Shown here one piece after another: positions 27,461-40,174 of a DNA stretch of 64,000 bases. Every line of letters begins with the position of its first letter. Within the stretch, counting starts at the first letter, position 1. Origin of the DNA: Gordionus sp. m RMFG-2023 (lineage: Eukaryota; Nematomorpha; Gordioida; Chordodea; Parachordodidae); contig NC_088775.1 of NCBI RefSeq assembly GCF_954871325.1, forward strand, positions 21,801,561 through 21,865,560, written 5' to 3'. The notes below the pieces were generated by a model, which did no database searches, was not told the origin of the DNA, and worked only from the letters and a program-made list of their open reading frames with translations. Position numbers and translations under genes: made by a program.

Positions 27461-30400
27461 TCTATAAATACGTGCAAATCATTATCCCAAAAAATATTTT
27501 AAAAATATCGTGATTTGACCGATATTTGATTTGAAACCGAAATACTCTCTTGCTCATTATACATAGAAAATTCTTCATTTTTGGTTTATACATGAACAAT
27601 AACGTGTTAAGCATTATCCTAATTAATTTTTTGAAAATATTAAGATTTGACCGAATGGCGAGCTCAAAACCGACCACTTACTAAATATTCGATCTACCAA
27701 ATTTGGTAGTAATATTATTTGGAAAATGTTCATTTTTGGTGAATACGTGCAAATCATTATCCTAAAAAATATTTTAAAAATATCGTGATTTGACCGATAA
27801 CCGATTTGAAACCGAAATACTCTCTTGCTAGCGTTATACATAGAAAATTCTTCATTTTTGGTTTATACGTGAACAATAACGTGTTAAGCATTATCCTAAA
27901 TAATATTTTGAAAATATTATGATTTGACCGAATGGCGAGCTCAAAACCGACCACTTACTAAATATTCGATCTACCAAATTTGGTAGTAATATTATTTGGT
28001 AGTAATATTATTTGGAAAATGTTCATTTTTGGTTAATTTATCTATAAATACGTGCAAATCATTATCCCAAAAAATATTTTAAAAATATCGTGATTTGACC
28101 GATAACCGATTTGAAACCGAAATACTGCCTTGCTGGCGTTATACGTAGAAAATTCTTCATTTTTGGTTTATACATGAACAATAACGTGTTAAGCATTATC
28201 CTAATTAATTTTTTGAAAATATTAAGATTTGACCGAATGGCGAGCTCAAAACCGATCACTTACTAAATATTCGATCTACCAAATTTGGTATTAATATTAT
28301 TTGGAAAATGTTCATTTTTGGTGAATACGTGCAAATCATTATCCTAAAAAATATTTTAAAAATATCGTGATTTGACCGATAACCGATTTGAAACCAAAAT
28401 ACTGCCTTGCTGGCGTTATACATAGAAAATTCTTCATTTTTGGTTTATACATGAACAATAACGTGTTAAGCATTATCCTAATTAATTTTTTGAAAATATT
28501 AAGATTTGACCGAATGGCGAGCTCAAAACCGATCACTTACTAAATATTCGATCTACCAAATTTGGTAGTAATATTATATGGTAGTAATATTATTTGGAAA
28601 ATGTTCATTTTTGGTTTATTTATCTATAAATACGTGCAAATCATTATCCCAAAAAATATTTTAAAAATATCGTGATTTGACCGATAATCGATTTGAAACC
28701 GAAATACTGCTTTGCTGGCGTTAGAAAATGTTTATATGTGAACAATAACGTGTTAAGCATTATCATAATTAATTTTTTGAAAATATTATGATTTGACCGA
28801 ATGGCGAGCTCAAAACCGACCACTTACTAAATATTCGATCTACCAAATTTAGTAGTAATATTATTTGGAAAATGTTCATTTTTGGGTTATTTATCTATAA
28901 ATACGTGCAAATCATTATAACAAAAAATGTTTTAAAAATATCGTGATTTGACCGATAACCGATTTGAAACCGAAATACTGCCTTGCTGGCGTTATACGTA
29001 GAAAATTCTTCATTTTTGGTTTATACATGAACAATAACGTGTTAAGCATTATCCTAATTAATTTTTTGAAAATATTAAGATTTGACCGAATGGCGAGCTC
29101 AAAACCGATCACTTACTAAATATTCGATCTACCAAATTTGGTATTAATATTATTTGGAAAATGTTCATTGAATACGTGCAAATCATTATCCTAAAAAATA
29201 TTTTAAAAATATCGTGATTTGACCGATAACCGATTTGAAACCAAAATACTGCCTTGCTGGCGTTATTCATAGAAAATTCTTCATTTTTGGTTTATACATG
29301 AACAATAACGTGTTAAGCATTATCCTAATTAATTTTTTGAAAATATTAAGATTTGACCGAATGGCGAGCTCAAAACCGATCACTTACTAAATATTCGATC
29401 TACCAAATTTGGTATTAATATTATTTGGAAAATGTTCATTTTTGGTGAATACGTGCAAATCATTATCCAAAAAAATATTTTAAAAATATCGTGATTTGAC
29501 CGATAACCGATTTGAAACCGAATAACTGCCTTGCTGGCGTTATACGTAGAAAATTCTTCATTTTTGGTTTATACATGAACAATAACGTGTTAAGCATTAT
29601 CCTAATTAATTTTTTGAAAATATTAAGATTTGACCGAATGGCGAGCTCAAAACAGACCACTTACTAAATATTCGATCTACCAAATTTGGTAGTAATATTA
29701 TATGGTAGTAATATTATTTGGAAAATGTTCATTTTTGGTTTATTTATCTATAAATACGTGCAAATCATTATCCCAAAAAATATTTTAAAAATATCGTGAT
29801 TTGACCGATAATCGATTTGAAACCGAAATACTGCTTTGCTGGCGTTAGAAAATGTTTATATGTGAACAATAACGTGTTAAGCATTATCATAATTAATTTT
29901 TTGAAAATATTATGATTTGACCGAATGGCGAGCTCAAAACCGACCACTTACTAAATATTCGATCTACCAAATTTAGTAGTAATATTATTTGGAAAATGTT
30001 CATTTTTGGGTTATTTATCTATAAATACGTGCAAATCATTATCCCAAAAAATGTTTTAAAAATATCGTGATTTGACCGATAACCGATTTGAAACCGAAAT
30101 ACTGCTTTGCTGTCGTTATACATAGAAAATTCTTCATTTTTGGTTTATACATGAACAATAACGTGTTAAGCATTATCCTAATTAATTTTTTGAAAATATT
30201 AAGATTTGACCGAATGGCGAGCTCAAAACCGACCACTTACTAAATATTCGATCTACCAAATTTGGTAGTAATATTATTTGGAAAATGTTCATTTTTGGTG
30301 AATACGTGCAAATCATTATCCTAAAAAATATTTTAAAAATATCGTGATTTGACCGATAACCGATTTGAAACCGAAATACTCTCTTGCTAGCGTTATACAT

Positions 30401-33400
30401 AGAAAATTCTTCATTTTTGGTTTATACGTGAACAATAACGTGTTAAGCATTATCCTAAATAATATTTTGAAAATATTATGATTTGACCGAATGGCGAGCT
30501 CAAAACCGACCACTTACTAAATATTCGATCTACCAAATTTGGTAGTAATATTATTTGGTAGTAATATTATTTGGTAGTAATATTATTTGGTAGTAATATT
30601 ATTTGGAAAATGTTCATTTTTGGTTAATTTATCTATAAATACGTGCAAATCATTATCCCAAAAAATATTAAAAAATATCGTGATTTGACCGATAACCGAT
30701 TTGAAACCGAAATACTGCCTTGCTGGCGTTATACGTAGAAAATTCTTCATTTTTGGTTTATACATGAACAATAACGTGTTAAGCATTATCCTAATTAATT
30801 TTTTGAAAATATTAAGATTTGACCGAATGGCGAGCTCAAAACCGATCACTTACTAAATATTCGATCTACCAAATTTGGTATTAATATTATTTGGAAAATG
30901 TTCATTTTTGGTGAATACGTGCAAATCATTATCCTAAAAAATATTTTAAAAATATCGTGATTTGACCGATAACCGATTTGAAACCAAAATACTGCCTTGC
31001 TGGCGTTATACATAGAAAATTCTTCATTTTTGGTTTATACATGAACAATAACGTGTTAAGCATTATCCTAATTAATTTTTTGAAAATATTAAGATTTGAC
31101 CGAATGGCGAGCTCAAAACCGATCACTTACTAAATATTCGATCTACCAAATTTGGTAGTAATATTATATGGTAGTAATATTATTTGGAAAATGTTCATTT
31201 TTGGTTTATTTATCTATAAATACGTGCAAATCATTATCCCAAAAAATATTTTAAAAATATCGTGATTTGACCGATAATCGATTTGAAACCGAAATACTGC
31301 TTTGCTGGCGTTAGAAAATGTTTATATGTGAACAATAACGTGTTAAGCATTATCATAATTAATTTTTTGAAAATATTATGATTTGACCGAATGGCGAGCT
31401 CAAAACCGACCACTTACTAAATATTCGATCTACCAAATTTAGTAGTAATATTATTTGGAAAATGTTCATTTTTGGGTTATTTATCTATAAATACGTGCAA
31501 ATCATTATCCCAAAAAATGTTTTAAAAATATCGTGATTTGACCGATAACCGATTTGAAACCGAAATACTGCCTTGCTGGCGTTATACGTAGAAAATTCTT
31601 CATTTTTGGTTTATACATGAACAATAACGTGTTAAGCATTATCCTAATTAATTTTTTGAAAATATTAAGATTTGACCGAATGGCGAGCTCAAAACCGATC
31701 ACTTACTAAATATTCGATCTACCAAATTTGGTATTAATATTATTTGGAAAATGTTCATTGAATACGTGCAAATCATTATCCTAAAAAATATTTTAAAAAT
31801 ATCGTGATTTGACCGATAACCGATTTGAAACCAAAATACTGCCTTGCTGGCGTTATACATAGAAAATTCTTCATTTTTGGTTTACACATGAACAATAACG
31901 TGTTAAGCATTATCCTAATTAATTTTTTGAAAATATTAAGATTTGACCGAATGGCGAGCTCAAAACCGATCACTTACTAAATATTTGATCTACCAAATTT
32001 GGTATTAATATTATTTGGAAAATGTTCATTTTTGGTGAATACGTGCAAATCATTATCCTAAAAAATATTTTAAAAATATCGTGATTTGACCGAAAACCGA
32101 TTTGAAACCAAAATACTGCCTTGCTGGCGTTATACATAGAAAATTCTTCATTTTTGGTTTATACATGAACAATAACGTGTTAAGCATTATCCTAATTAAT
32201 TTTTTGAAAATATTAATATTTGACCGAATGGCGAGCTAAAAACCGATCACTTACTAAATATTCGATCTATCAAATTTGGTATTAATATTATTTGGAAAAT
32301 GTTCATTTTTGGTGAATACGTGCAAATCATTATCCTAAAAAATATTTTAAAAATATCGTGATTTGACCGATAACCGATTTGAAACCAAAAAACTGCCTTG
32401 CTGGCGTTATACATAGAAAATTCTTCATTTTTGGTTTATACATGAACAATAACGTGTTAAGCATTATCCTAATTATTTTTTTGAAAATATTAAGATTTGA
32501 CCGAATGGCGAGCTCAAAACCGATCACTTACTAAATATTCGATCTACCAAATTTGGTATTAATATTATTTGGAAAATGTTCATTGAATACGTGCAAATCA
32601 TTATCCTAAAAAATATTTTAAAAATATCGTGATTTGACCGATAACCGATTTGAAACCAAAATACTGCCTTGCTGGCGTTATACATAGAAAATTCTTCATT
32701 TTTGGTTTACACATGAACAATAACGTGTTAAGCATTATCCTAATTAATTTTTTGAAAATATTAAGATTTGACCGAATGGCGAGCTCAAAACCGATCACTT
32801 ACTAAATATTCGATCTACCAAATTTGGTATTAATATTATTTGGAAAATGTTCATTTTTGGTGAATACGTGCAAATCATTATCCTAAAAAATATTTTAATA
32901 TCGTGATTTGACCGAAAACCGATTTGAAACCAAAATACTGCCTTGCTGGCGTTATACATAGAAAATTCTTCATTTTTGGTTTATACATGAACAATAACGT
33001 GTTAAGCATTATCCTAATTAATTTTTTGAAAATATTAAGATTTGACCGAATGGCGAGCTCAAAACCGATCACTTACTAAATATTCGATCTATCAAATTTG
33101 GTATTAATATTATTTGGAAAATGTTCATTTTTGGTGAATACGTGCAAATCATTATCCTAAAAAATATTTTAAAAATATCGTGATTTGACCGATAACCGAT
33201 TTGAAACCAAAAAACTGCCTTGCTGGCGTTATACATAGAAAATTCTTCATTTTTGGTTTATACATGAACAATAACGTGTTAAGCATTATCCTAATTATTT
33301 TTTTGAAAATATTAAGATTTGACCGAATGGCGAGCTCAAAACCGATCACTTACTAAATATTCGATCTACCAAATTTGGTATTAATATTATTTGGAAAATG

Positions 33401-36400
33401 TTCATTTTTGGTGAATACGTGCAAATCATTATCCTAAAAAATATTTTAAAAATATCGTAATTTGACCGAAAACCGATTTGAAACCGAAATACTGCCTTGT
33501 TGGCGTTATACATAGAAAATTCTTCATTTTTGGTTTATACATGAACAATAACGTGTTAAGCATTATCCTAATTAATTTTTTGAAAATGTTAAGATTTGAC
33601 CGAATGGCGAGCTCAAAACCGACCACTTACTAAATATTCGATCTACCAAATTTGGTAGTAATATTATTTGGTAGTAATATTATTTGGAAAATGTTCATTT
33701 TTGGTTAATTTATCTATAAATACGTGCAAATCATTATCCCAAAAAATATTAAAAAATATCGTGATTTGACCGATAACCGATTTGAAACCGAAATACTGCC
33801 TTGCTGGCGTTATACGTAGAAAATTCTTCATTTTTGGTTTATACATGAACAATAACGTGTTAAGCATTATCCTAATTAATTTTTTGAAAATATTAAGATT
33901 TGACCGAATGGCGAGCTCAAAACCGATCACTTACTAAATATTCGATCTACCAAATTTGGTATTAATATTATTTGGAAAATGTTCATTTTTGGTGAATACG
34001 TGCAAATCATTATCCTAAAAAATATTTTAAAAATATCGTGATTTGACCGATAACCGATTTGAAACCGAAATACTGCCTTGCTGGCGTTATACGTAGAAAA
34101 TTCTTCATTTTTGGTTTATACATGAACAATAACGTGTTAAGCATTATCCTAATTAATTTTTTGAAAATATTAAGATTTGACCGAATGGCGAGCTCAAAAC
34201 CGATCACTTACTAAATATTCGATCTACCAAATTTGGTATTAATATTATTTGGAAAATGTTCATTTTTGGTGAATACGTGCAAATCATTATCCTAAAAAAT
34301 ATTTTAAAAATATCGTGATTTGACCGATAACCGATTTGAAACCAAAATACTGCCTTGCTGGCGTTATACATAGAAAATTCTTCATTTTTGGTTTATACAT
34401 GAACAATAACGTGTTAAGCATTATCCTAATTAATTTTTTGAAAATATTAAGATTTGACCGAATGGCGAGCTCAAAACCGATCACTTACTAAATATTCGAT
34501 CTACCAAATTTGGTAGTAATATTATATGGTAGTAATATTATATGGTAGTAATATTATTTGGAAAATGTTCATTTTTGGTTTATTTATCTATAAATACATG
34601 CAAATCATTATCCCAAAAAATATTTTAAAAATATCGTGATTTGACCGATAATCGATTTGAAACCGAAATACTGCTTTGCTGGCGTTAGAAAATGTTTATA
34701 TGTGAACAATAACGTGTTAAGCATTATCATAATTAATTTTTTGAAAATATTATGATTTGACCGAATGGCGAGCTCAAAACCGACCACTTACTAAATATTC
34801 GATCTACCAAATTTAGTAGTAATATTATTTGGAAAATGTTCATTTTTGGGTTATTTATCTATAAATACGTGCAAATCATTATCCCAAAAAATGTTTTAAA
34901 AATATCGTGATTTGACCGATAACCGATTTGAAACCGAAATACTGCCTTGCTGGCGTTATACATAGAAAATTCTTCATTTTTGGTTTATACATGAACAATA
35001 ACGTGTTAAGCATTATCCTAATTAATTTTTTGAAAATATTAAGATTTGACCGAATGGCGAGCTCAAAACCGATCACTTACTAAATATTCGATCTACCAAA
35101 TTTGGTATTAATATTATTTGGAAAATGTTCATTGAATACGTGCAAATCATTATCCTAAAAAATATTTTAAAAATATCGTGATTTGACCGATAACCGATTT
35201 GAAACCAAAATACTGCCTTGCTGGCGTTATACATAGAAAATTCTTCATTTTTGGTTTACACATGAACAATAACGTGTTAAGCATTATCCTAATTAATTTT
35301 TTGAAAATATTAAGATTTGACCGAATGGCGAGCTCAAAACCGATCACTTACTAAATATTCGATCTACCAAATTTGGTATTAATATTATTTGGAAAATGTT
35401 CATTTTTGGTGAATACGTGCAAATCATTATCCTAAAAAATATTTTAAAAATATCGTGATTTGACCGAAAACCGATTTGAAACCAAAATACTGCCTTGCTG
35501 GCGTTATACATAGAAAATTCTTCATTTTTGGTTTATACATGAACAATAACGTGTTAAGCATTATCCTAATTAATTTTTTGAAAATATTAAGATTTGACCG
35601 AATGGCGAGCTCAAAACCGATCACTTACTAAATATTCGATCTATCAAATTTGGTATTAATATTATTTGGAAAATGTTCATTTTTGGTGAATACGTGTAAA
35701 TCATTATCCTAAAAAATATTTTAAAAATATCGTGATTTGACCGATAACCGATTTGAAACCAAAATACTGCCTTGCTGGCGTTATACATAGAAAATTCTTC
35801 ATTTTTGGTTTATACATGAACAATAACGTGTTAAGCATTATCCTAATTAATTTTTTGAAAATGTTAAGATTTGACCGAATGGCGAGCTCAAAACCGACCA
35901 CTTACTAAATATTCGATCTACCAAATTTGGTATTAATATTATTTGGAAAATGTTCATTTTTGGTGAATACGTGCAAATCATTATCCTAAAAAATATTTTA
36001 AAAATATCGTGATTTGACCGATAACCGATTTGAAACCAAAAAACTGCCTTGCTGGCGTTATACATAGAAAATTCTTCATTTTTGGTTTATACATGAACAA
36101 TAACGTGTTAAGCATTATCCTAATTATTTTTTTGAAAATATTAAGATTTGACCGAATGGCGAGCTCAAAACCGATCACTTACTAAATATTCGATCTACCA
36201 AATTTGGTATTAATATTATTTGGAAAATGTTCATTTTTGGTGAATACGTGCAAATCATTATCCTAAAAAATATTTTAAAAATATCGTAATTTGACCGAAA
36301 ACCGATTTGAAACCGAAATACTGCCTTGTTGGCGTTATACATAGAAAATTCTTCATTTTTGGTTTATACATGAACAATAACGTGTTAAGCATTATCCTAA

Positions 36401-37500
36401 TTAATTTTTTGAAAATGTTAAGATTTGACCGAATGGCGAGCTCAAAACCGACCACTTACTAAATATTCGATCTACCAAATTTGGTATTAATATTATTTGG
36501 AAAATGTTCATTTCTGGTTTATTTATCTATAAATACGTGCAAATCATTATCCCAAAAAATATTTTAAAAATATCGTGATTTGACCGATAACCGATTTGAA
36601 ACCGAAATACTGCCTTGCTGGCGTTATACATAGAAAATTCTTCATTTTTGGTTTATACATGAACAATAACGTGTTATGCATTATCCTAATTAATTTTTTG
36701 AAAATATTATGATTTGACTGAATGCCGAGCTTAAAACCGACCACTTACTAAATATTCGATCTACCAAATTTGGTATTAATATTATTTGGAAAATGTTCAT
36801 TTCTGGTTTATTTATCTATAAATACGTGCAAATCATTATCCCAAAAAATATTTTAAAAATATCGTGATTTGACCGATAACCGATTTGAAAACGAAATACT
36901 CTCTTGCTGGCGTTATACATAGAAAATTCTTCATTTTTGGTTTATACGTGAACAATAACGTGTTAAGCATTATCCTAATTATTTTTTTCAAAATATTATG
37001 ATTTGACCGAATGCGAGCTCAAAACCGACCACTTACTAAATATTCGATCTACCAAATTTGGTAGTAATATTATTTGGAAATTGTTCATTTTTGGTTAATT
37101 TATCTATAAATACGTGCAAATCATTATCCCAAAAAATATTTTAAAAATATCTTATTTGACCGATAATCGATTTGAAACCGAAATACTGCTTTGCTGGCGT
37201 TAGAAAAATCTTCATTTATTGTTTATATGTGAACAATAACGTGTTAAGCATTATCCTAATTATTTTTTTCAAAATATTATGATTTGACCGAATGACGAGC
37301 TCAAAACCGACCACTTACTAAATATTCGATCTACCAAATTTGGTAGTAATATTATTTGGAAAATGTTCATTTTTGGTTAATTTATCTATAAATTAGTGCA
37401 AATCATTATCCCAAAAAATATTTTAAAAATATCGTGATTTGACCGATAACCGATTTGAAACCGTACTGCTTTGCTAGCGTTATCCATAGAAAATTCTTTA

Positions 37501-38230
37501 TCTTAATAAATATTTTATTTTTTATATATTATATAATATCATATTAATCCAAAAAATTAAATATAATTTTATTAAATTAATGTCGATAAAAGACATTTGT
37601 TACAATAATTATACCAAAAACAAAAGCGAAAAATAAATATAATTAAACGAGGATCAGATATCCCTAGTATTTTCATCTATATATATCATCATTTCCTCAT
37701 ATATTTTAAAAAATATTTAACAAAATAGAAATTATGAATAATCAATTAAATTATGCGATGTAAAAAAAAATATTTTAAAAAAATTTGGTATTTGTGATGA
37801 TATGAATAAAAATTAAAAAAAATTAATATTTGTATGCGATGTCAATAAAAAAAAATTGGTATTTGTGACGATTTGAATGAATAAAAGTTACAAAAATATA
37901 TTTAAAAAATTTGGTATTTGTGATGATATGAATAAAAATTAAAAATAATTAATATTTGTATGCGATATCAATAAAAAAATTTTTAAAAAATTTGGTATTT
38001 GTGACGATATGAATGAATAAAAGTTACAAAAAATTAATATTTAAAAAATTTGGTATTTGTGACGATATGAATAAAAATTTAAAATAAAATTAATATTTGC
38101 ATGCGATGTGAATAAATTTTTTTTAAAAAACTATGATTAGGATGAAGCATTGTTTCGATACAAAAATCTATTGTAAAATTAAAAAATTGATTTGATATAT
38201 ATGAAAAAGAGTACGACGTTTAGGGCCTTA
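37501..38230. other. AT-rich 3' flank of the transposase gene, contains a minisatellite
   Basis: Unique AT-rich DNA between the inner end of the left satellite arm and the transposase stop. The second half is a minisatellite (separate entry). No further reading frame is convincing. Confidence 0.6.
37752..38125. repeat. degenerate minisatellite, two alternating units (~72 and ~56 bp)
   Basis: TTTGGTATTTGTGAYGA recurs about five times (near 37793, 37857, 37910, 37990 and 38049). It is followed alternately by a TATGCGATGTCAATAAA-type tail or a GAATGAATAAAAGTTACA tail, giving a composite unit of about 128 bp repeated about 2.5 times. Confidence 0.75.
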
Positions 38231-39157
38231 TTATTTTTCAATTTTAATTTTTTTTATTGATACTGTTCTATTTTTTTTTATTCTAATTTTTTGACATAAT
38301 TTTTTAGAATTTTTAGGCTTTAAAAGTATTAATTCCCCGCATGATGACATGACATTTTCTCTTTCCTGTTTTTTACTTCCTTTTATTAAATTTTCTACCT
38401 CTTTTTTTTTATCTTCCTCACTAAATTTCTCCAAAATTGATAAATCTATCTGAAATGACTTATACCCCTCAGCCAAATAATATTCTCCTTTTCCTATCAA
38501 AGCTCTTTCGAGATCTTTTTCTTGTATTTGTACTTTATTATATATTATATCAATTAAATTAATTAAATTTCTTGATTGCCAATTTGTATAACTTTTAAAT
38601 ACATGATTCATGGACTCACAATTGTTGTTAGTCCATAAATCACTTATAATTTTATTTTTTATTGGGATAAACACATGATTGTACAAATTCTTTTCTAAAT
38701 AAATGTTAATATATTCTATAAAAAAATAGTAGTGATTATTTTCGCAAAATTTTCGTAAATTAAAGTTTATCAAAAAAAATCTCATCAGAATTGGAAAATA
38801 TCAAGCCATTGTTACCAAAAATTAAAAATATTTTTTTATTTCTTATTACTTCGGGAACCCCCTCTTTATCTCTCAAAAATATTTTCTTATATATGTCTTG
38901 TGCATAAAAATTGCACATAATTCAGAAAATTTTGTTTTATGGAGGTATGTAGAGCTTTTTCATCATCTGTCCCAAAAATTATATTGTTTTTATTAATTAG
39001 ATTTTTTTAAAATTCCCTCTAAATCTGAAAAGAAATTATTATAATAAGTTTGATAATCTGCATTCCCATGCAAATAAACTGGGCCGAGAAAAATTGGATA
39101 GTCATTAGTAGACCCAAGTTTGTATGCTTAAAAACTGAAGCCGTAACATATAAATCA
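38231..39157 (-). pseudogene. MULE (Phantom-type) transposase, C-terminal part of the DDE domain
   Basis: Continues the transposase from the other side of the hAT insertion. Just after the insertion site it reads LYVTASVFKHTNLGS and YPIFLGPVYLHG. The second catalytic aspartate lies in FGTDDEKALHTS (D codon at 38965-38967), and LCTRH follows as the Cys/His element typical of MULE catalytic cores. The final 184-codon open part, 38231-38785, has TNNNCESMNHVFKSYTNW, the conserved NNxE-type region near the third catalytic residue, then a Lys-rich tail ending at TAA. Breaks are paired TAA codons and a frame shift near 39000, a TAA after CTRHI, and a frame change near 38790. It is nonfunctional as it stands. 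Motif matches are recalled from animal MULE proteins. Confidence 0.75.
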
Positions 39158-39165
39158 CTGAGATT
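39158..39165. repeat. 8-bp target-site duplication, left copy (CTGAGATT)
   Basis: Perfect copy of 40167-40174 directly abutting the hAT ends. An 8-bp duplication is the hAT signature. Confidence 0.9.
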
Positions 39166-40166
39166 CAGTCTTGTTAACGCTCCTTTTTAAAAGTAGTACT
39201 CCCGCTCCCGCTCCTACCTTCTCAAAAGGAGCGAACTCCCGCTCCCGCTACTACATATTAAAAGGAGCGCTCCCTCTCCAACTAATGGAGTGCCGCTCCA
39301 TAACCGCTCCTTTGATTTTCATTTTTTTAGAAGGTACACGAAACAAAATCATATTTTTTTATCAAAACGTTTTATTTATATTATATGATATATCAAAATA
39401 TTTATAATCTTTTATTAGCTTTTAAAAGTAATAAATTTTCTAAATTAGAATCTAACAAACACCCACGCTTCTCCCCTAAGACCTGTTTTGCAATACTAAA
39501 TAGGCGTTCCACAGGAGCACTAGAGGGAAGCGGGGTATTGTATTTTATATAAATATTTTTTAATTCATGGAAATGTTCAAAAATAGTAATTTTGCTATCA
39601 TTATTTAAAAAATATCTATCCAATATATTATTTTCATGGTAATCGATTTCATGGAATCCAAAGAAATCTTCAAAATCATTACAAGGTTCCCGTGAACTAG
39701 TTGTAGCTATTTTTCCGTCGGGTATTTGTTTCCTTAAAAAATTAATTAATCTGGCTTTTAGTTCCATATTTTTTGGATCTTTTATCCATTCCCAATTTAT
39801 ATATCTATAAAATGAATATTAATATGACTTACAAGAATTTTCAAAAAATTTTCAATATAAAAAGGAAAAACTGATGTTTAATGTTTCAAATGATTAGATG
39901 AAAAATCAATATAAAACTCGGCTCAACATTTAATAATGAATAAATTTAAATAAAATAAAATTTTATTTTCATTAAATTTTAATTAACAAATATTATTAAT
40001 ATTTAAAAAATAATATAATTTATACATTAAATTTAAAGGAGCGGAGGAGCGGCTCCTTCGCTCCAGCCCTAAAAGGAGCTGCTCCCGCTCCCGCTCCTCA
40101 TTTTTAAAAAGGAGGGGCCCTCCAGCTTTTTTTGAAAAAATGTAGCGCCGCTCCTTAACAAGACTG
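39166..40166 (-). mobile_element. 1,001-bp internally deleted hAT element nested in the MULE transposase
   Basis: The ends are perfect 12-bp inverted repeats CAGTCTTGTTAA, flanked by the perfect 8-bp duplication CTGAGATT. Subterminal regions at both ends are packed with GGAGCGGGAGCGG-type direct and inverted motifs (39180-39320 and 40035-40155). Such GC-rich clusters are how hAT ends commonly bind their transposase. Inside, only the hAT C-terminal dimerisation region remains (39402-39767), so it is non-autonomous. The intact ends and target duplication indicate a fairly recent insertion, after the MULE had arrived. Confidence 0.92.
39402..39767 (-). CDS. hAT transposase C-terminal dimerisation domain (truncated gene)
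   Basis: A 121-codon open frame ends 236 bases inside the left end of the hAT element. The last 45 residues contain LPSSAPVERLFSIAKQVLGE and then LDSNLENLLLLKANK, the classic hAT C-terminal dimerisation block (PSSxxxERLFSxA with NLExLLxLKxN). The frame is open further upstream of its ATG (WEWIKDPKN), so the ATG is not necessarily the original start. The BED finger and DDE parts of a full hAT transposase (usually 600-700 residues) are missing, which fits internal deletion of the element. Confidence 0.85.
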   Translation of the reverse strand: MELKARLINFLRKQIPDGKIATTSSREPCNDFEDFFGFHEIDYHENNILDRYFLNNDSKITIFEHFHELKNIYIKYNTPLPSSAPVERLFSIAKQVLGEKRGCLLDSNLENLLLLKANKRL

Positions 40167-40174
40167 CTGAGATT
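40167..40174. repeat. 8-bp target-site duplication, right copy (CTGAGATT)
   Basis: Matches 39158-39165 exactly. It sits inside the MULE coding sequence, a few codons after the first catalytic aspartate. Confidence 0.9.

Larger units (their letters stand above)
8285..37500 (-). repeat. 29-kb satellite array forming the left arm (277/289/305-bp monomers)
   Basis: About 100 head-to-tail monomers. The main lengths are 277, 289 and 305 bp, with some of 271. The differences lie in a short spacer: a 12-bp presence/absence at TTTATCTATAAA, a 16-bp duplication of TAGTAATATTATWTGG, and a 6-bp loss. Each monomer is itself a dimer of diverged halves of about 133 and 144 bp that share CATTATCC, GATTTGACCGA and TTCATTTTTGGT. 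Outer monomers (8300-10000) are the most diverged and inner ones very alike, with clear higher-order repeats. The 63-72 codon frames seen in most monomers start at GTG rather than ATG and are judged chance products of amplification. It encodes no recognisable protein. Confidence 0.95.

Noticed and set aside
12079-30400. Overlapping 70-72 codon frames beginning MYNASK
   Set aside because: They overlap the 65-codon frames in another phase of the same strand within the satellite. Both cannot be maintained as genes, and neither shows a family signature.
8801-36744. More than eighty short minus-strand frames of 63-88 codons
   Set aside because: They are the same stretch of the satellite monomer read over and over. 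They begin at GTG, have no recognisable domain, and are AT-driven. Treated as part of the satellite, not as genes.
8285-37500. Possible CRISPR-like regular repeat array
   Set aside because: Units of about 280 bp are contiguous with no unique spacers, and the DNA is eukaryotic. It is a satellite.
39800-39835. A 28-base GTAAGT...TATAG stretch in the hAT as an intron
   Set aside because: Too short for a typical animal intron, and it sits near the likely deletion junction of the element.
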